Numbered from the stretch's first letter, positions 46,801 to 58,165 are shown. The stretch: DNA of 64,000 nt from Doryteuthis pealeii (GCA_023376005.1 CM042152.1:71390571-71454570), one strand, 5' to 3'. The notes: a model not told the origin generated them from the sequence alone. Program-made: numbers and translations.

Positions 46801-47489
46801 TTATTTATTTGGAATCTTTAGTGTTTGTTTGTTTTTAACAAAATATTTATGATCAAAGATGAATCGTTTCAACTTTGACCTTTTATCCCATTGTTTATGT
46901 ATTGAGATCTTTAAAAGGCAAAGCTGCCCAAAAAATATTTGGCAGTCTTTTGAAGTTCTCCCAGAGGGCAGGGTAAGAATAGTTGGTTTTTGGTAAGCAT
47001 TAATTCTTTACTTTTTAATAATGGTCAGAAGTTTCTGTAACTTGTAGATTGAATTTAAGTATGAGTAAAAAAGAAAGAAAAAAAGAAAAGAAAAAAAAAG
47101 GAATATAAATAACATTATAACTATCATTCATGCATTGAACTCGTATACAAAATGCTATGAAATAGGAATACATATTATTGTACGGTTGGTTGTGATTCTT
47201 TTTCATATTTAAAACACCTTTTTTTTTTTTTTTTGTCTGTTGGCATATTAGATGCACATTTAGATGAATAAAAAATGCTATGGAAATATTAGATTGCAAT
47301 CGAATGAAGTATTATTTCAACCTGGAGGCCTGTCTACCATTGGCTAATAGGATACATTGTAAAAATGGAATTATAATTGTACATGAATACTTTTTAAATA
47401 TTCTTTGTATCTATTAAGTGTACTTAAATAATTTTATTAGTGATGTTCACAAAAAATTTAAAATTAAATTTTGCTATAACAAATATGAT

Positions 47490-47590
47490 ATACATATTTA
47501 CCAACCCCTCTGCATAAGCAGGATGATACACAAGGTCAATTTCTTAAGTGAAGTTTAACAGGTTTGAATTCAGAATTTTCCTTCTAGAAT
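47490..47590 (-). mobile_element. SINE 3' body fragment
   Basis: On the - strand: CTAGAAGGAAAATTCTGAAT, CAAACCTGTTAAACTTCACT and AAGAAATTGACCTTGTG, the last third of the tRNA-derived SINE. Confidence 0.65.
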
Positions 47591-47664
47591 AAAACAATAA
47601 AATTTGGCATGTATATGTAAAATTTGCTGGTGAATATCATGGAAACCTTTAAAAGAAGACATAA

Positions 47665-48255
47665 CTTATACCGTCCTGTCGGCTGGGGCGTTAGAATGCA
47701 CCGACTGCACTTCTGCAGAGGGGTAAGACTCCTCCAATGGGGCCAACCTGTTGGCCGTGGGTGGCGACCCATGATGCTTAAGGATAGAACCCAGGTGGCT
47801 GAGCAGTCCATGACTTGCAATATTCCACTTTAGGCTTTTCTTGGGCTAGACGGGCTGTCGGACCAATCGGCTGGCCACGTCTAGCACCTATATGATTGGC
47901 CCAACCCTATTGCCCTTGTTGCAACCCCCAATCCTTCTTATCATATGGGTGCTAGAAGGTGGTGGCTGAGGGTCTATATGTCTTGGGAATGACATTAAAC
48001 TCTATCTGATGGTGAGGTTCCAGTTTTGGAGAATGTGGAGCACCCCTTCATCACCATTGCTCCCTGGTCCACTCTGATCCGGAGTGGTAGTACCTGTTAG
48101 GGTCCCATCTATGGGTTGAATAGAAAAACATGAGTTTATAAACAAAATTGTATTATGCATTCAGAATTAATTTATTTCACAACTTTGTTGGCATTAAATG
48201 ACCCACCAAGGTTGATATGCCGTAAAACAAAACAAACCAAACCAAACCAAATCAT
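47665..48255 (+). mobile_element. Interspersed repeat of about 590 bp with the common SINE tail
   Basis: It starts TCGGCTGGGGCGTTAGAATG and includes GTGGCTGAGCAGTCCATGAC, ATGGGTGCTAGAAGGTGGTG and TGGTGAGGTTCCAGTTTTGG. It ends in GGCATTAAATGACCCACCAA-GGTTGATATGCC plus (AAACC)n. A close copy is at 62610-63148 and partial copies are at 1-240, 420-560 (-), 14505-14735, 41325-41670 and 53405-53530. No ORF is conserved between copies. Confidence 0.75.
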
Positions 48256-48279
48256 AACTTATAACTTGAGATTTTTATA

Positions 48280-48640
48280 GTGGCAATGCTTATGGCACCC
48301 TAAAAGACACTTATATTTTCAGTGGATTCCATCTGAAAAAATGCTGATAAAATTACTATAAACCCATAAAATTCAGTTATCCCTATATGAAACAAAAGGA
48401 AATTAATTTATCTACAAGTTTTTCAAGGTTGTGTATATGTTTGAATATTCATCATTTTTTTCCTCCTGTCTTATTGTTAAAAAATTATAAAAATAAGATA
48501 TTTCTATAAACAACCTTAATAGATAAATTAATTTCATTTGATGGATGGGTTTATAGTGTTTTTATTTTTTATTTTTTTAGATGGAACCCACCAAAAATGT
48601 AAATGTCTACAATATTTTGATGTGTCATGAACATTGCTAA
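48280..48640. mobile_element. Foldback element with inverted arms
   Basis: The left arm (GTGGCAATGCTTATGGCACC ... AAGGAAATTAATTTATCTA) is repeated inverted in the right arm (TAGATAAATTAATTTCATTT ... ATGAACATTGCTAATT). A single-arm relative lies at 41120-41295. Confidence 0.75.
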
Positions 48641-49167
48641 TTTTATATATTCTTTGTACTTAATAAATGTACTTAAATAATTTTTTGATATATTCTTTGT
48701 GCCTAATTATTATTGGTAACTCAGCAGAAAAGGTGCTTTTTACATCTTAAGATTTTTCTTCTAACAAATATACCATTTAAATGTTTTTTTTATTTGATCT
48801 TATTGTTATGTCAGATATGGAAAGGAAAAATTATCCATGTTCAAAACTCCTTCAGAACATATATATTATTTACATTTTTTTAGGCATCTTTATTCTTAAA
48901 AATAATATATATCCCTGGTATTTTATGCTGACATATTTTTAACATCTCTGATGTTATTTGTTTCTTATTATTGTCTGTTGCCAGATAAATGGTATGCTTT
49001 TAAACAACCTTAATCTTCTTTGATTTTAAAGTTGATTAATGAACCCATCTTCATCACTGCCGTAAAATATTTCTTTGATTGCACTCTAGTATACTAACTA
49101 CACCTTTCTGAGTCAAATCAACAAATTCTTTAGGCAAAAATACCCTGACTGACACCATTTGATGCTG

Positions 49168-49410
49168 ATAGCTTTTCGATTTAATGTGTCCTGGGACACG
49201 CATATTTGCTTTGAATGAGTCCCGGGAAAATTTATGGGTCCCAACTAAAGCTGTCTAACGCCTACCTTATAACCTATCCTGTGTAATTCGTTTCTAAGAA
49301 ACTATTGAAATGTATTTACAGTTAGCTTGAATTGGTGAGGGAAGAAAAAGGAAAAACACTGGGACGCATGGATATGATTTTACTGCTTCGTTTTAGATTT
49401 TTGTGTGTCA
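49168..49410 (+). repeat. Repeat copy, inverted partner of 54808-55030
   Basis: About 230 bp with clear similarity to the reverse complement of 54808-55030, with scattered substitutions. No ORF. It lies in intron 2 of the CKAP2-like gene, about 1.1 kb before exon 3. Confidence 0.7.
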
Positions 49411-50039
49411 GGACATGTACCTAACAGCATCTCTGCTGACACGGATTTTTAAAAAATTTCCGACACTTATAGATCTTCATGATACAAATTGAATGGCACT
49501 AGTCACACATCTCAAAATTGAACTGTTCTGGAGTTTTGACCTTTTAACCTTTGTCAAAAACATATTTTCAATGATAGTGACAGAGTTTGAAATTCAATAT
49601 CTCCTGTGTTTTCACACCCTGAAAGCTTTATGTATCATTTTAAAATACTTGGATGGATTTAAAATGTATTTTTTATCTTTAGAGGTCAAATAATGAATTG
49701 GTGTACACACTATATTCTATATATTGATTTGCTTGTACCTTCATTTGTTCCTATATATGTCATGACTTGGTATCATTTATACACATTTTCATGAAATTAA
49801 AAAGAATAAGTAATAAAAATTCAGCATTGGATCCGTATATGATATAAAAATCTTTATTCTTTGAAACATTTATATTACACTTTCTTAATGGTTTCAAGGA
49901 TTCACTCCAGTTAAATCAATATTGTACTTTTTACATATTGAATTATTTTGCAATAGCTCTTAAGTATACATATTAAATGTAATAATTAAATTATCATACC
50001 ATGGTATATCCATAGGTCCCACTAGTTTGAATCGGAGCG

Positions 50040-50252
50040 GTGGAATTGGATCATAAACCCTTTGACTCTGCTTCCTCTTTATGTAATTAAGGGATTATGG
50101 CTTACAAATAAATATAAAACCTTGATTTTTTAACAATCTATTTATAAGGAGTGTACACTGTATAACTTTCCAGACTAAACTAGAGCCATATAAAGTGTAA
50201 GTTCAACTGGAGTCTGTATACTTTTCTGACTCCAACTCCACAGCCCTGGTTT
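50040..50252 (+). mobile_element. hAT-type MITE, copy 2
   Basis: Direct relative of 43685-43915; it ends TGACTCCAACTCCACAGCCC. It lies 240 bp before CKAP2-like exon 3. Confidence 0.65.
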
Positions 50253-50493
50253 GAATGAAAGTCAAATGTTGAAGAGCTATATTAAAATTAGGTTTATTTT
50301 AAAATTCGATTTTCCATTAGATATATAATATCAACTAAAATCAAATTTTGACCTGTACTAAAAAATATTTTTTATCCTTGTTTATGACCAATGTATCAAA
50401 AATAAGATTCCTATGAAATTTATTCCATAATTTATGGCCATTTAAAATTTTTTTTTTCTTTTTTTCATGTTCTTTCTGTTTGTCTAATTGCAG

Positions 50494-51099
50494 GAGGCAG
50501 ACACTGGCTTCTTTTGAAAACAAAAAGCACATGGATTCCAGGAGTCGATTGTCACTTGCACCATATCTTGCCAGAACTGGCCTGAGGACCTTGAATTCTG
50601 ATAGAAAGAACACAAAAGTACCCAAGAATGTAAAAACAGTCTCCGGTTCAGAACTCAAATTACCAAAAGAGAACAAACCAAATATTCAAGAATCTGCCAA
50701 GTCTGTTACAGTTTCCAAATTTAGAGATGTTCCCAGCAGAACAGATTCTAATCTCAGACGTAAAACTTTGGATCCCAATTTCAAAAGGAGCTTACCAAAA
50801 GAAAAACCTAACATCAAGGAGGAACCAGTTACTGACGATATTTACAAATCTCCTAAATCTATCAAGAAGGAAGTCACGTTACAAAATGAGCTAAAAACCT
50901 TGTTAATATCTACTAACTTGGGAACACCAAATACCCTAAAAATCCCCTCAATCAGTAACAAGTCTAAAATCTTGCAAGAATCCTATCGTAATGATGAAAA
51001 TATGAAGAAATCTAAACGACGTTCAGTGAAATTTGCAACTCCTGAGCACTCTGGTAAACCTTACACACATGATAAACCTACCAGTGTAGATGAAAGAAG
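50494..51099 (+). CDS. CKAP2: CKAP2-like, large basic exon 3 with KEN box
   Basis: Acceptor tctaattgcag (ends 50493) and donor GTGAGT (51100); phase 2 in and out. It encodes about 202 residues (approximately 52-253), very rich in Lys, Ser, Pro and Asn and probably disordered, as expected of the microtubule-binding middle of CKAP2. Visible motifs are RxxL degron-like strings at about 68-71 and 79-82, a KEN box at 110-112 (bases 50666-50674), and a duplicated phrase LPKENKPNIQE / LPKEKPNIKEE (108-118 and 152-162) in which the second copy lacks the Asn of KEN. Ser-Pro-Lys and Thr-Pro sites suit CDK phosphorylation. The length and frame are clean. Confidence 0.85.
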
Positions 51100-51308
51100 G
51101 TGAGTTTGTTTGCGTTTCTCTTTTTTCTTTTTTTCTTAACAATTTTTAATTAACAAAATAGTTTTATTGTGACAATTTAATTTGTCCCTCAATCTTTAGA
51201 CTACACAATTAAGATTTGGTGTTCAACAATTTTTGTATATTTCAAAAGAAATTTCTTAGAAAAAAAGAAAAAAAAAGTTCAAATGGATTTAGTAGCTAAA
51301 ATTAGGAC

Positions 51309-51552
51309 CACGTTTCCCCAAAAATAAGACAGGGCTTATATTAATTTTTACTCCAAAATATAACACTTATTTTCGGGGGATGTCAAGTATCTGTGTTGCA
51401 TGATGTGAGTGTGAAGAATGCTTATTTCTTTCGTCTGTCTGTTGCTCTCAACTAGGGCTTATTTTAAGGGGAGGGCTTATATTAAAATCAAACTGAAAAA
51501 TCACACTAGGCCTTATTTTGCAGGTAGGTCTTATTTTCAGGGAAACACTGTA
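51309..51552. mobile_element. Palindromic MITE, longer copy
   Basis: It has the same ends as 7061-7134 (CGTTTCCCCAAAAATAAGAC on the left, GTCTTATTTTCAGGGAAAC on the right) with an extra internal duplication of the GGGCTTATATTA motif. Intron 3 of the CKAP2-like gene. Confidence 0.7.
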
Positions 51553-52434
51553 ATGTTCCCGACACTTAAAAATAGACTTTGTTATCAGTTGCACTCACAA
51601 ATTCGGATGTAGAAATGTTCTTTAATTTAAAAAAAGAAAAATTTTCTGAAAACAATGAATGGTGTTAATATTGAGATAAAATTTGTTTTCAGTATAATTT
51701 GTATTGTCAGTTATCAGCATTAGGACACAGTTATTCAAAAATAATTATGAGTTTTTGTTTGCTTAAAATAAAAGACAAAACTTATATTAAAAATAGGATG
51801 TGTGTATGGGAAAAAATTAACATAAACGTTGGTAAATAATTTTTATTAATCCTGACAAGTTTTGGCCATTATCAGGGAGTTTATTTTTAGAAGAAAACAT
51901 TTCAAGATTCATTAAGCTATCCTGTTTATAAATGTATTTAAAGTGAATTTTAAAATTTATGAAAATTAAATGTTTTTATGGCATTTCATTTGATAATGAG
52001 ATGCTTAGTTATTGTTCAGATATTTTAAAATTCGAAAATAATCAATTTATAAAAAAAAATCATTATTTAATGAAATATTAAAATTTAATTGTTACATTGT
52101 TGGTTTAATTTCTTTTATGATCTTTGAAACAAAACCTTCAACAGGAAAATAAAAATATAATTTCAAAGAGTTTTGAGGGGCCTAATTAAAAATTAATAAC
52201 AAAAGTTTCCTTTCATCCCAACGAGGAATTTATTAAAACTATAAAGTATATTGAAATGTTATGATGCAGATTCTTATTTTTTTAACAAAATATTTTAGGG
52301 ATAAGTTAAAATGTAGATTTATGCCTTTACTTTATATTCTACTTAATGATCTTCTGTGTTTTAAAACTTTAATGATATGACATGACATTTCTCATTGATA
52401 GAATTTTCCTTTGAATGTTTTCTTATGATTACAG

Positions 52435-52576
52435 GGAGAAAATGAATGAGTGGTTGAGAAAGAGAGGCAAAGCCCCAGTAACCAACAGACACAGTTTATG
52501 CTTCTGTAAGCAGATTCCTAACCATGAAGGTCCCCTCTGTAAAAGGAGATTGACCAAAGAAGAAATAATGATGCAG
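52435..52576 (+). CDS. CKAP2: CKAP2-like, coding exon 4
   Basis: Acceptor gattacag (ends 52434), donor GTAAGC (52577); enters in phase 2 and leaves in phase 0. It encodes REKMNEWLRKRGKAPVTNRH, then a Cys-containing turn (LCFCKQIPNHEGPLCKRR) and TKEEIMMQ. The R-E-K-x-x-E-W-L-x-x-x-G-K start is a recurrent CKAP2 family motif ahead of the conserved C-terminal domain. The four Cys residues could be structural, but spacing gives no known zinc motif. Confidence 0.85.
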
Positions 52577-52611
52577 GTAAGCAATAATTATTTTCACTTT
52601 TAAAAATCATA

Positions 52612-53254
52612 TCTTATTATAATGGAGATTGTGGGTTTGTCTGTCTGTAACCGAAACTATATTACTATACAAGTCACAATTCCCTTTGTTATTTACATCA
52701 CATTCTCCATGATTTTATTTTTTATTTAAACCTCAATTATTAGTAAAATTGTTTTACATCATTAAGACTGTTAACAATATCTACACACTAATAACATGCA
52801 ATTATATTTATATATTCAATAAAATAGCGGTTTACAGTGTGAATGGTAAGGCTAATTTGCATATTGATCTTCAAAAATTTGATTTTAATAAATATATACT
52901 TAGTATTATTGATTTCTAATTGTTTGGTTTTATCTTAATAAATATGAGCAAAAATCTCGGGGATAAATCTTAACAGAAATCTATTAACATAAAGAAATAA
53001 CTGTAATTTTATTCTTTTCTTCCTATTTTAACTAAATAGTTAAATTAGGGAAATTTACCACTGAAAGACGGGAGTAAGGGAAAATGGTGGAACAGTTAGT
53101 TTCAAAGTTGTTCTATTTTCCAATTATACCCCCTCTGTTCCAAATATTTTTATCTGAATTCTTATTCAGTTTCATTAGCCTTTCTAATTTAACATGATAT
53201 TTTATTATATTAAAACTTAAATACTTGCACTCGGAGGGTGCATATATTTGCTAG
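52612..53254 (+). mobile_element. Non-autonomous Helitron-like element, copy 3
   Basis: In direct orientation: A|TCTTATTATAATGGAGATTG at the left, hairpin GCACTCGGAGGGTGC and CTAG|T at the right. It begins 36 bp after the exon 4 donor of the CKAP2-like gene, in intron 4. Confidence 0.85.
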
Positions 53255-53559
53255 TGACCATAATGATTATTTTATTACTATGTGTGTGTGTGTGTGCGCG
53301 CACATGTGCTTTCTCATTGACTATTTCATGAAGTGGTGTTTAGCTATTTTCTGTTGAGCCTGTTGTAAGTATTTTTCTATTAACACTATTCAAATTTTGT
53401 TTGGTCCCAGTCAGCTGGGGCTGTAGAATACACTGAATGCATCTGTGCAGTGGGGTAAGACTCCCCCAGAGAGTGTTCTGGATATGACACTAAACTATCT
53501 GGATGTGAGACTCATTTAAAAATCTTACCTATAAAACATGCGTTTTCAAATCATATATA

Positions 53560-53796
53560 TGTACAAACAGTTCAAATCCTGGGTGTAGTAATTGCATTTC
53601 ACTTAGCGCTAATACCCGTGGGAAAGGTATGAATCCTACTCTTCCTCCAGCTATGGATAAATAGTAGGGCAGACGGCTCTTTAACCTTGGTAAGGCAACC
53701 GGTCTAGGAGAAGGAAAACTCTGAATTCAAACCTGTTGAACTCCGCTTAAGAAATTGACGTTGTGTCACATCCAGTTCGCGCGGAGGGGTTGGTAA
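53560..53796 (+). mobile_element. tRNA-derived SINE, mostly body
   Basis: Box B-like AGTTCAAATCCTGGG, then ATACCCGTGGGAAAGGTATG, ATAAATAGTAGGGCAGACGG and GAAATTGACGTTGTGTCACA. It ends at a (TA)n tract. Intron 4 of the CKAP2-like gene. Confidence 0.75.
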
Positions 53797-54209
53797 ATAT
53801 ATATATATATATATATATATGTACAAACAAGATTTTGCATTAAATATCTGTTATATAGTACCTAGATAATAAGAATGGAATCATCTATTTTTCATATAAA
53901 TAATTTGATGAAACCTCGGAAGAGAGAAACGAGATCTCAGAGGACTTGTTAATTCAAGCTAGCAATTGCTAATAACTCTATTCACCTTGTATCGTTGCTT
54001 AGTAAACCTTTTTCCCTTTCCTTAATACTTGTTTCTTTCTATTATTTCTGTTAACTCTGATACTCAAGTTCCAACAATAATCTATAATGGTTGATATGCC
54101 ATAAAAAACAAACAACTAATCAGACCAAACCATGTTTGCATTTTTTAAAGTACAACAGTTAAAGACACTTTTCTCTTTTTGCTCATACCAACTTTGAAAA
54201 TATATATTT

Positions 54210-54240
<31 letters not shown>

Positions 54241-54477
54241 AGTCCTCTTTAACCCTTCTTTGTTTGTCTGTCTTTACCATTTTTTCTAATCATTTTCTTC
54301 AATTTCAATCTAATATTGACAATAGCATATACAAATATTTCAGTTGATGCTTTTTGTGCACCTGCATATATTTATTCATTTTGCATGACTTTTGTGATAA
54401 AGGGATAAGGGGGATAGACGCCTTCATTCGGCTGATAATAGGCCACTCTGCATACTTATGTGTGTGTATGTATGTAT

Positions 54478-54537
<60 letters not shown>

Positions 54538-54539
54538 AT

Positions 54540-54581
54540 CTACAGACGCGCGTTTCGAGGTTTTACCCCTCATCAGTGCAG
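54540..54581 (-). ncRNA. Type I hammerhead ribozyme
   Basis: On the - strand the conserved core is complete: CTGATGA (from + 54570-54576), stem II GGGG/CCUC closed by a UAAAA loop, GAAA, a minimal stem III (A-U and C-G pairs closing a GCGC loop) and GUC. Stem I pairs CUGCA with UGUAG across the core. Predicted cleavage is after the C of GUC, between + positions 54545 and 54544. Type I hammerheads with a 2 bp stem III are known from Penelope-like retroelements and retrozymes. The flanking 54582-54810 is probably the remnant of such an element; no coding part survives here. Confidence 0.85.
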
Positions 54582-54807
54582 CTATACTTATTTTTCAGCA
54601 GCTACCTCTGGTCGGGTTCGAGACCCGAACGAACTTTCGCTCGTCAAGTCTCTTACCGATGGGTCCACAAGCAGCTGCCAAGAATAGAAGGCAGAATAAT
54701 CGCTATATTTCCTAAACCGGAAAAAAACTCACCAGAGGTCTCTAACTTCTATAAACAAGTGAGACTAGCTTTGCGCCGAAGCGGTGAATTTTTGCAATTA
54801 GTCCCTT
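54582..54807 (-). mobile_element. Probable Penelope-like/retrozyme remnant next to the hammerhead
   Basis: This stretch is distinctly less AT-rich than its surroundings and contains a palindrome (gggttcgagacccgaac). It is bounded by the hammerhead and a (TA)n tract on one side and by an unrelated repeat from 54808 on the other. Short ORFs through it have no recognisable domain. Assignment to a Penelope-like element rests only on the adjacent ribozyme. Confidence 0.4.
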
Positions 54808-55030
54808 AAATCTAAAACGATGCAGTAAAACCATATCTAGTGTTTTTCTTTTTTTCTTCCCACACCATTTCAAGCTAACTAAATACATTTCATAGTTTCT
54901 TAGAAATGAATTACACAGAATAGATTACAAGGTCGGAGATAGACTGCTTTAGTTGGGACCCATAAATTTTCCTGGGGACTCCTTCAAAGAAAATGTGTCC
55001 TAGGACGCACTAGATCAAAAAGCTATCAAC
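54808..55030 (-). repeat. Repeat copy, inverted relative to 49168-49410
   Basis: Read on the - strand it matches 49168-49410: AGCTTTTxGATxTAxTGxGTCCT at one end, GGGAxxCATAAATTTTC-type text in the middle and TTTTAGATTT at the other. The two copies bracket CKAP2-like exons 3 and 4 in opposite orientation. Confidence 0.7.
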
Positions 55031-55073
55031 ATAATCGTGTGTATGTATGTATGTACGTATGTATGTATGTATG

Positions 55074-55104
<31 letters not shown>

Positions 55105-55184
55105 AGGGCAATATATTTTTATATTACAATGAGAATGAAACATTTTGTTACACTATCCACCATTGTTGTTTGTTTATTTTGTAG

Positions 55185-55361
55185 AAGAAAAAGCTTGATG
55201 ATGAGAAAGAGAAAGTTCTAAAATGTAATGAAGAAAGAATTGAAAAGAGTGAAGATTCCACAAATATTGATGAAAACCAAGTTCCTAAAATGGAAACATC
55301 TGAAGAACCACCAGAGCAGTTGGATCCTGCTATTCAAGAATGTTCTATTTTATTGGATGCT
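55185..55361 (+). CDS. CKAP2: CKAP2-like, acidic coding exon 5
   Basis: Acceptor attttgtag (ends 55184), donor GTAAGT (55362); exactly 59 codons, phase 0 on both sides. The product starts KKKLDDEKEKVLKCNEE and is Glu/Asp/Lys-rich, ending IQECSILLDA. The last ten residues begin the conserved C-terminal CKAP2 domain, whose helices continue in exon 6. Confidence 0.82.
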
Positions 55362-55701
55362 GTAAGTTTTTGACATTTTAAAACTTAACCTAAACAATGT
55401 TATACACTGATTTATTTGAACTGGTGTCCTTACCTTGATTGTTATAATCAGCATTTCAATTGTTTTTTTAGATATTAATCTTTATTTACACCATCCTGAA
55501 AATATTAATATTTATAGAGAGGTCTTTATTCATTTGCTGTTTTTAAAATTGTCTAAACAAATTATTTTTTATTAGATTAATTAAATGCTAAATGCTAGAA
55601 CTGATAAAATTCAAAAAATATTTTGAGTGATTAAACACAAACTAGAGCATTATTTTTTATTGTATTGATGGTAGATAATGGGTCTGCAGTATTAATTATG
55701 C

Positions 55702-55751
<50 letters not shown>

Positions 55752-57151
55752 CTGTATATCTGTCTGTATGTTTGTTTTTACAACAACCAGGCACACACTC
55801 TTTCATGAAGGAAAATTGGTTGAGTCAAGTAAAGTCCAAAGATCAGTAAAATCCGAATTCTATTTTTATCCAAGAGGGGGTTAAAAAAAAAAGCCAACTT
55901 TTTACCACTAATTTTCCATAAGAAAAGCTAAATATAATAAGAGTATAAATCAATCATATATAAAAATAAAATTGATTTTAAAAAATAAAACAAATTAATG
56001 GATGATAAAATATAATAAAAGACAAATAAAAAAAATACAAACAAGAATAATGATAAAAATAAACAACTTAAAAACCAAAATATATAAAGAATAAAAGATA
56101 AAACAAATATCTAGAAGAATTTTCATTTAATCTATATATAAACATAGATAAAATGTATTTTTAACTTTAAATCCCGAGCAATGCTGGGTAGCTCTACTAG
56201 TCATTGATTAAATAGCCTTCATCATAAACCTATAGTGTGCAATTTATTAACCATGTTGCAATTAGTAATTAAATGTCAATAGTAAGAGCTGTTCTAAGTC
56301 AAAAAAGGGTTTGGTATGTATATTATTTTTAATTCCAAATTTTATTTGGACAATTGAACTTCTTTGTGTTTTTGCTGTTATCACAATATCTACTGATCCA
56401 GTTTTTAGCCTTTGTCAGATTTAGTATCTCTTAGAGAGAAAAAATACAACCGATTTTTCCAGAAAATAGTTACAGGTGGGCCAAGATCAGATCAGTTCAA
56501 CAATAATAGATACACAAAAATAAAACCATTAACACCATCTATTCACCTGAGAGTTTTGATTATTCAATGAAAAATATTTGGAATGTTAATGTTCTCAATT
56601 CTTAATTGTTTATTTATTTTTGATTAGTTTAATTTTATTTCATTTATCAACAACATGACTTGTTTTTTTGCATTCAGTTCATAATAATCTGTTGATTATT
56701 ATACATTTTGGGTATCTGATATGTGCAGTAAAGTGGGGAGCTGATGGTAGGTATGGTGCTCCATCTCAGAAAAAAAAAAAAAATCTCTGGCTGATACTGA
56801 CAATAAGCCACTCTGCCAACTTAGTTTTATTATGCATTCTATGCAAAAGAACATGTTGTTGATAACAAATAAAAATTAAACTAATAAAAAATAAGTAAAC
56901 AATTAATTAAGAATTTAATTAAGAGTTATTAACATTCCAAATATTTTTCTTGACTAAAAAAAATTCATGCTTGATTTCTTCTTCTACAAGTTGCTATTTT
57001 ATTGCTCAAACTTATTATTTCCTGCTGGTTATACATAAACTAGATCTTATTTTGCTTATAATTGTTTCTGTTTATGTAAATAAGAAATACATAAGCACTT
57101 TTTTTTTTTTTTTTTTTTTTTTACCTAAATGAAATTTATCATTACATACAG
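55362..57151 (+). other. CKAP2-like intron 5
   Basis: (TA)n at about 55705-55750, a SINE body fragment at 56730-56800 and an inverted AT stretch around 56570-56940. The rest is unremarkable. Confidence 0.5.
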
Positions 57152-57322
57152 GGTTGTCCTTCAAGTAACATCTTAGGTTGGCTGAAAGAAATCCAAGAAC
57201 GTTTACCAGCTGCAATGAAATCTGCAGAGTTTTGGTTGTTAAAAGCCCGTGTTCATGCAATCGACAAAGACATGGATTGCCTTCTTGAAACATTTAGCAG
57301 TGCAATGAAACATGGAGCTACA
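57152..57322 (+). CDS. CKAP2: CKAP2-like, coding exon 6 (helical C-terminal domain)
   Basis: Acceptor acatacag (ends 57151), donor GTAAGT (57323); 57 codons, phase 0. It encodes GCPSSNILGWLKEIQERLP, then AEFWLLKARVHAIDKDMD, then LLETFSSAMKHGAT. This helix-turn-helix pattern of a W-L/F-W-x-x-K-A-R followed by a helix ending in x-x-G-A is the signature of the CKAP2 C-terminal domain (TPR/HAT-like pairing). The acceptor lies directly after a poly(T) run, and another long poly(T) follows the donor. Confidence 0.88.
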
Positions 57323-57339
57323 GTAAGTACAATATCTTT

Positions 57340-57374
<35 letters not shown>

Positions 57375-57479
57375 CAAATTATGAATTATCATTTAAGTAC
57401 CTTTCTTTATATATACAAAATCTTATCTAATATTATACTAATTTCAAGAAACACTAATTTGAAATAGTGCCTTTATTAT

Positions 57480-57770
57480 ACAAGTCTCCTCATATATGGT
57501 GTCATTAAGTAAGTAAAGTCGTCGGTGTAGCCTTGAGTCGGTATCAGCCAATCTTCGAGGGAATCTCTCCTTTTCACTAACGCTAGACCAAGGAGATTGT
57601 TTTTGTGTCTGAGGTGGAGTGCCACACCTACCATCAGCTCCTTACTTTACCCCACAGATCCCCGTACTACTGATATGCTGAGTTGGCGAGGGCCACTATC
57701 GAACTAGGAACCTTGTGGTTTCTAGCTGAATGCTCTACCGACTGAGCTAACCCAGCCCTTGTTTGAATAT
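57480..57770 (-). mobile_element. tRNA-derived SINE of a second family
   Basis: The - strand head is clearly tRNA-like: GGGTTAGCTCAGTCGGTAGA (box A) and GGTTCCTAGTTCGATAG (box B). The body includes GGGGTAAAGTAAGGAGCTGA and TAGGTGTGGCACTCCACCTC. The tRNA part lacks a full cloverleaf 3' half, so it is not a tRNA gene. A fragment of the body is at 56730-56800 on the + strand. Confidence 0.8.
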
Positions 57771-57799
57771 GTATTCATTCATTTATTTATTTATATATA

Positions 57800-58126
57800 T
57801 AATCATCATCATGTTGCGCAAGCAGCACGGATATCCATGACAATCTCTCACCAACCTTCCCTATCACTCATTGCCCCTGGGAGGTCCTCTGTGCAGCATC
57901 CAGAATCCTTGCATAGTTGGTCAATGTAGATCCTTAGTGGGCGTCCTACGTTAGCATGTCCATGTTTTGGCTTCCACAGGAGAACGTCGTTTACAAGCTC
58001 ATCCCCGCTTCTCCAGCAGTGTCCTGCATGCCTAGTCCGTCTCACCCGGATGGTTTGTGAGATGGGGGGCAGGTGACCATATAGGTGCTGCTTCCACGAC
58101 TTGTTCAGGATTGCACGCAGCATTCT

Positions 58127-58135
<9 letters not shown>
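57800..58135 (-). mobile_element. LINE C-terminal tail, copy 3
   Basis: Best-preserved copy: MLRAILNKSWKQHLYGHLPP, ISQTIRVRRTRHAGHCWRSG, DELVNDVLLWKPKHGHANVG and RPLRIYIDQLCKDSG in one frame ending at + 57848, with an (ATC)n tail and a (TA)n tract at the other side. Confidence 0.75.

Positions 58136-58165
<30 letters not shown>

Larger units (their letters stand above)
37304..50493 (+). other. CKAP2-like intron 2 (13.2 kb), repeat-filled
   Basis: Contains AT-rich repeat families in both orientations, the 40262-40790 repeat, foldbacks, two hAT-type MITEs, a long interspersed repeat and several poly(T)/poly(A) runs (about 38656, 38738, 39239, 40168, 42430). No exon-like frame with splice sites was found. 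Confidence 0.6.

Noticed and set aside
57700..57765. tRNA gene on the - strand
   Set aside because: Boxes A and B are good, but acceptor and T-stem 3' parts do not close a cloverleaf and SINE body follows directly.
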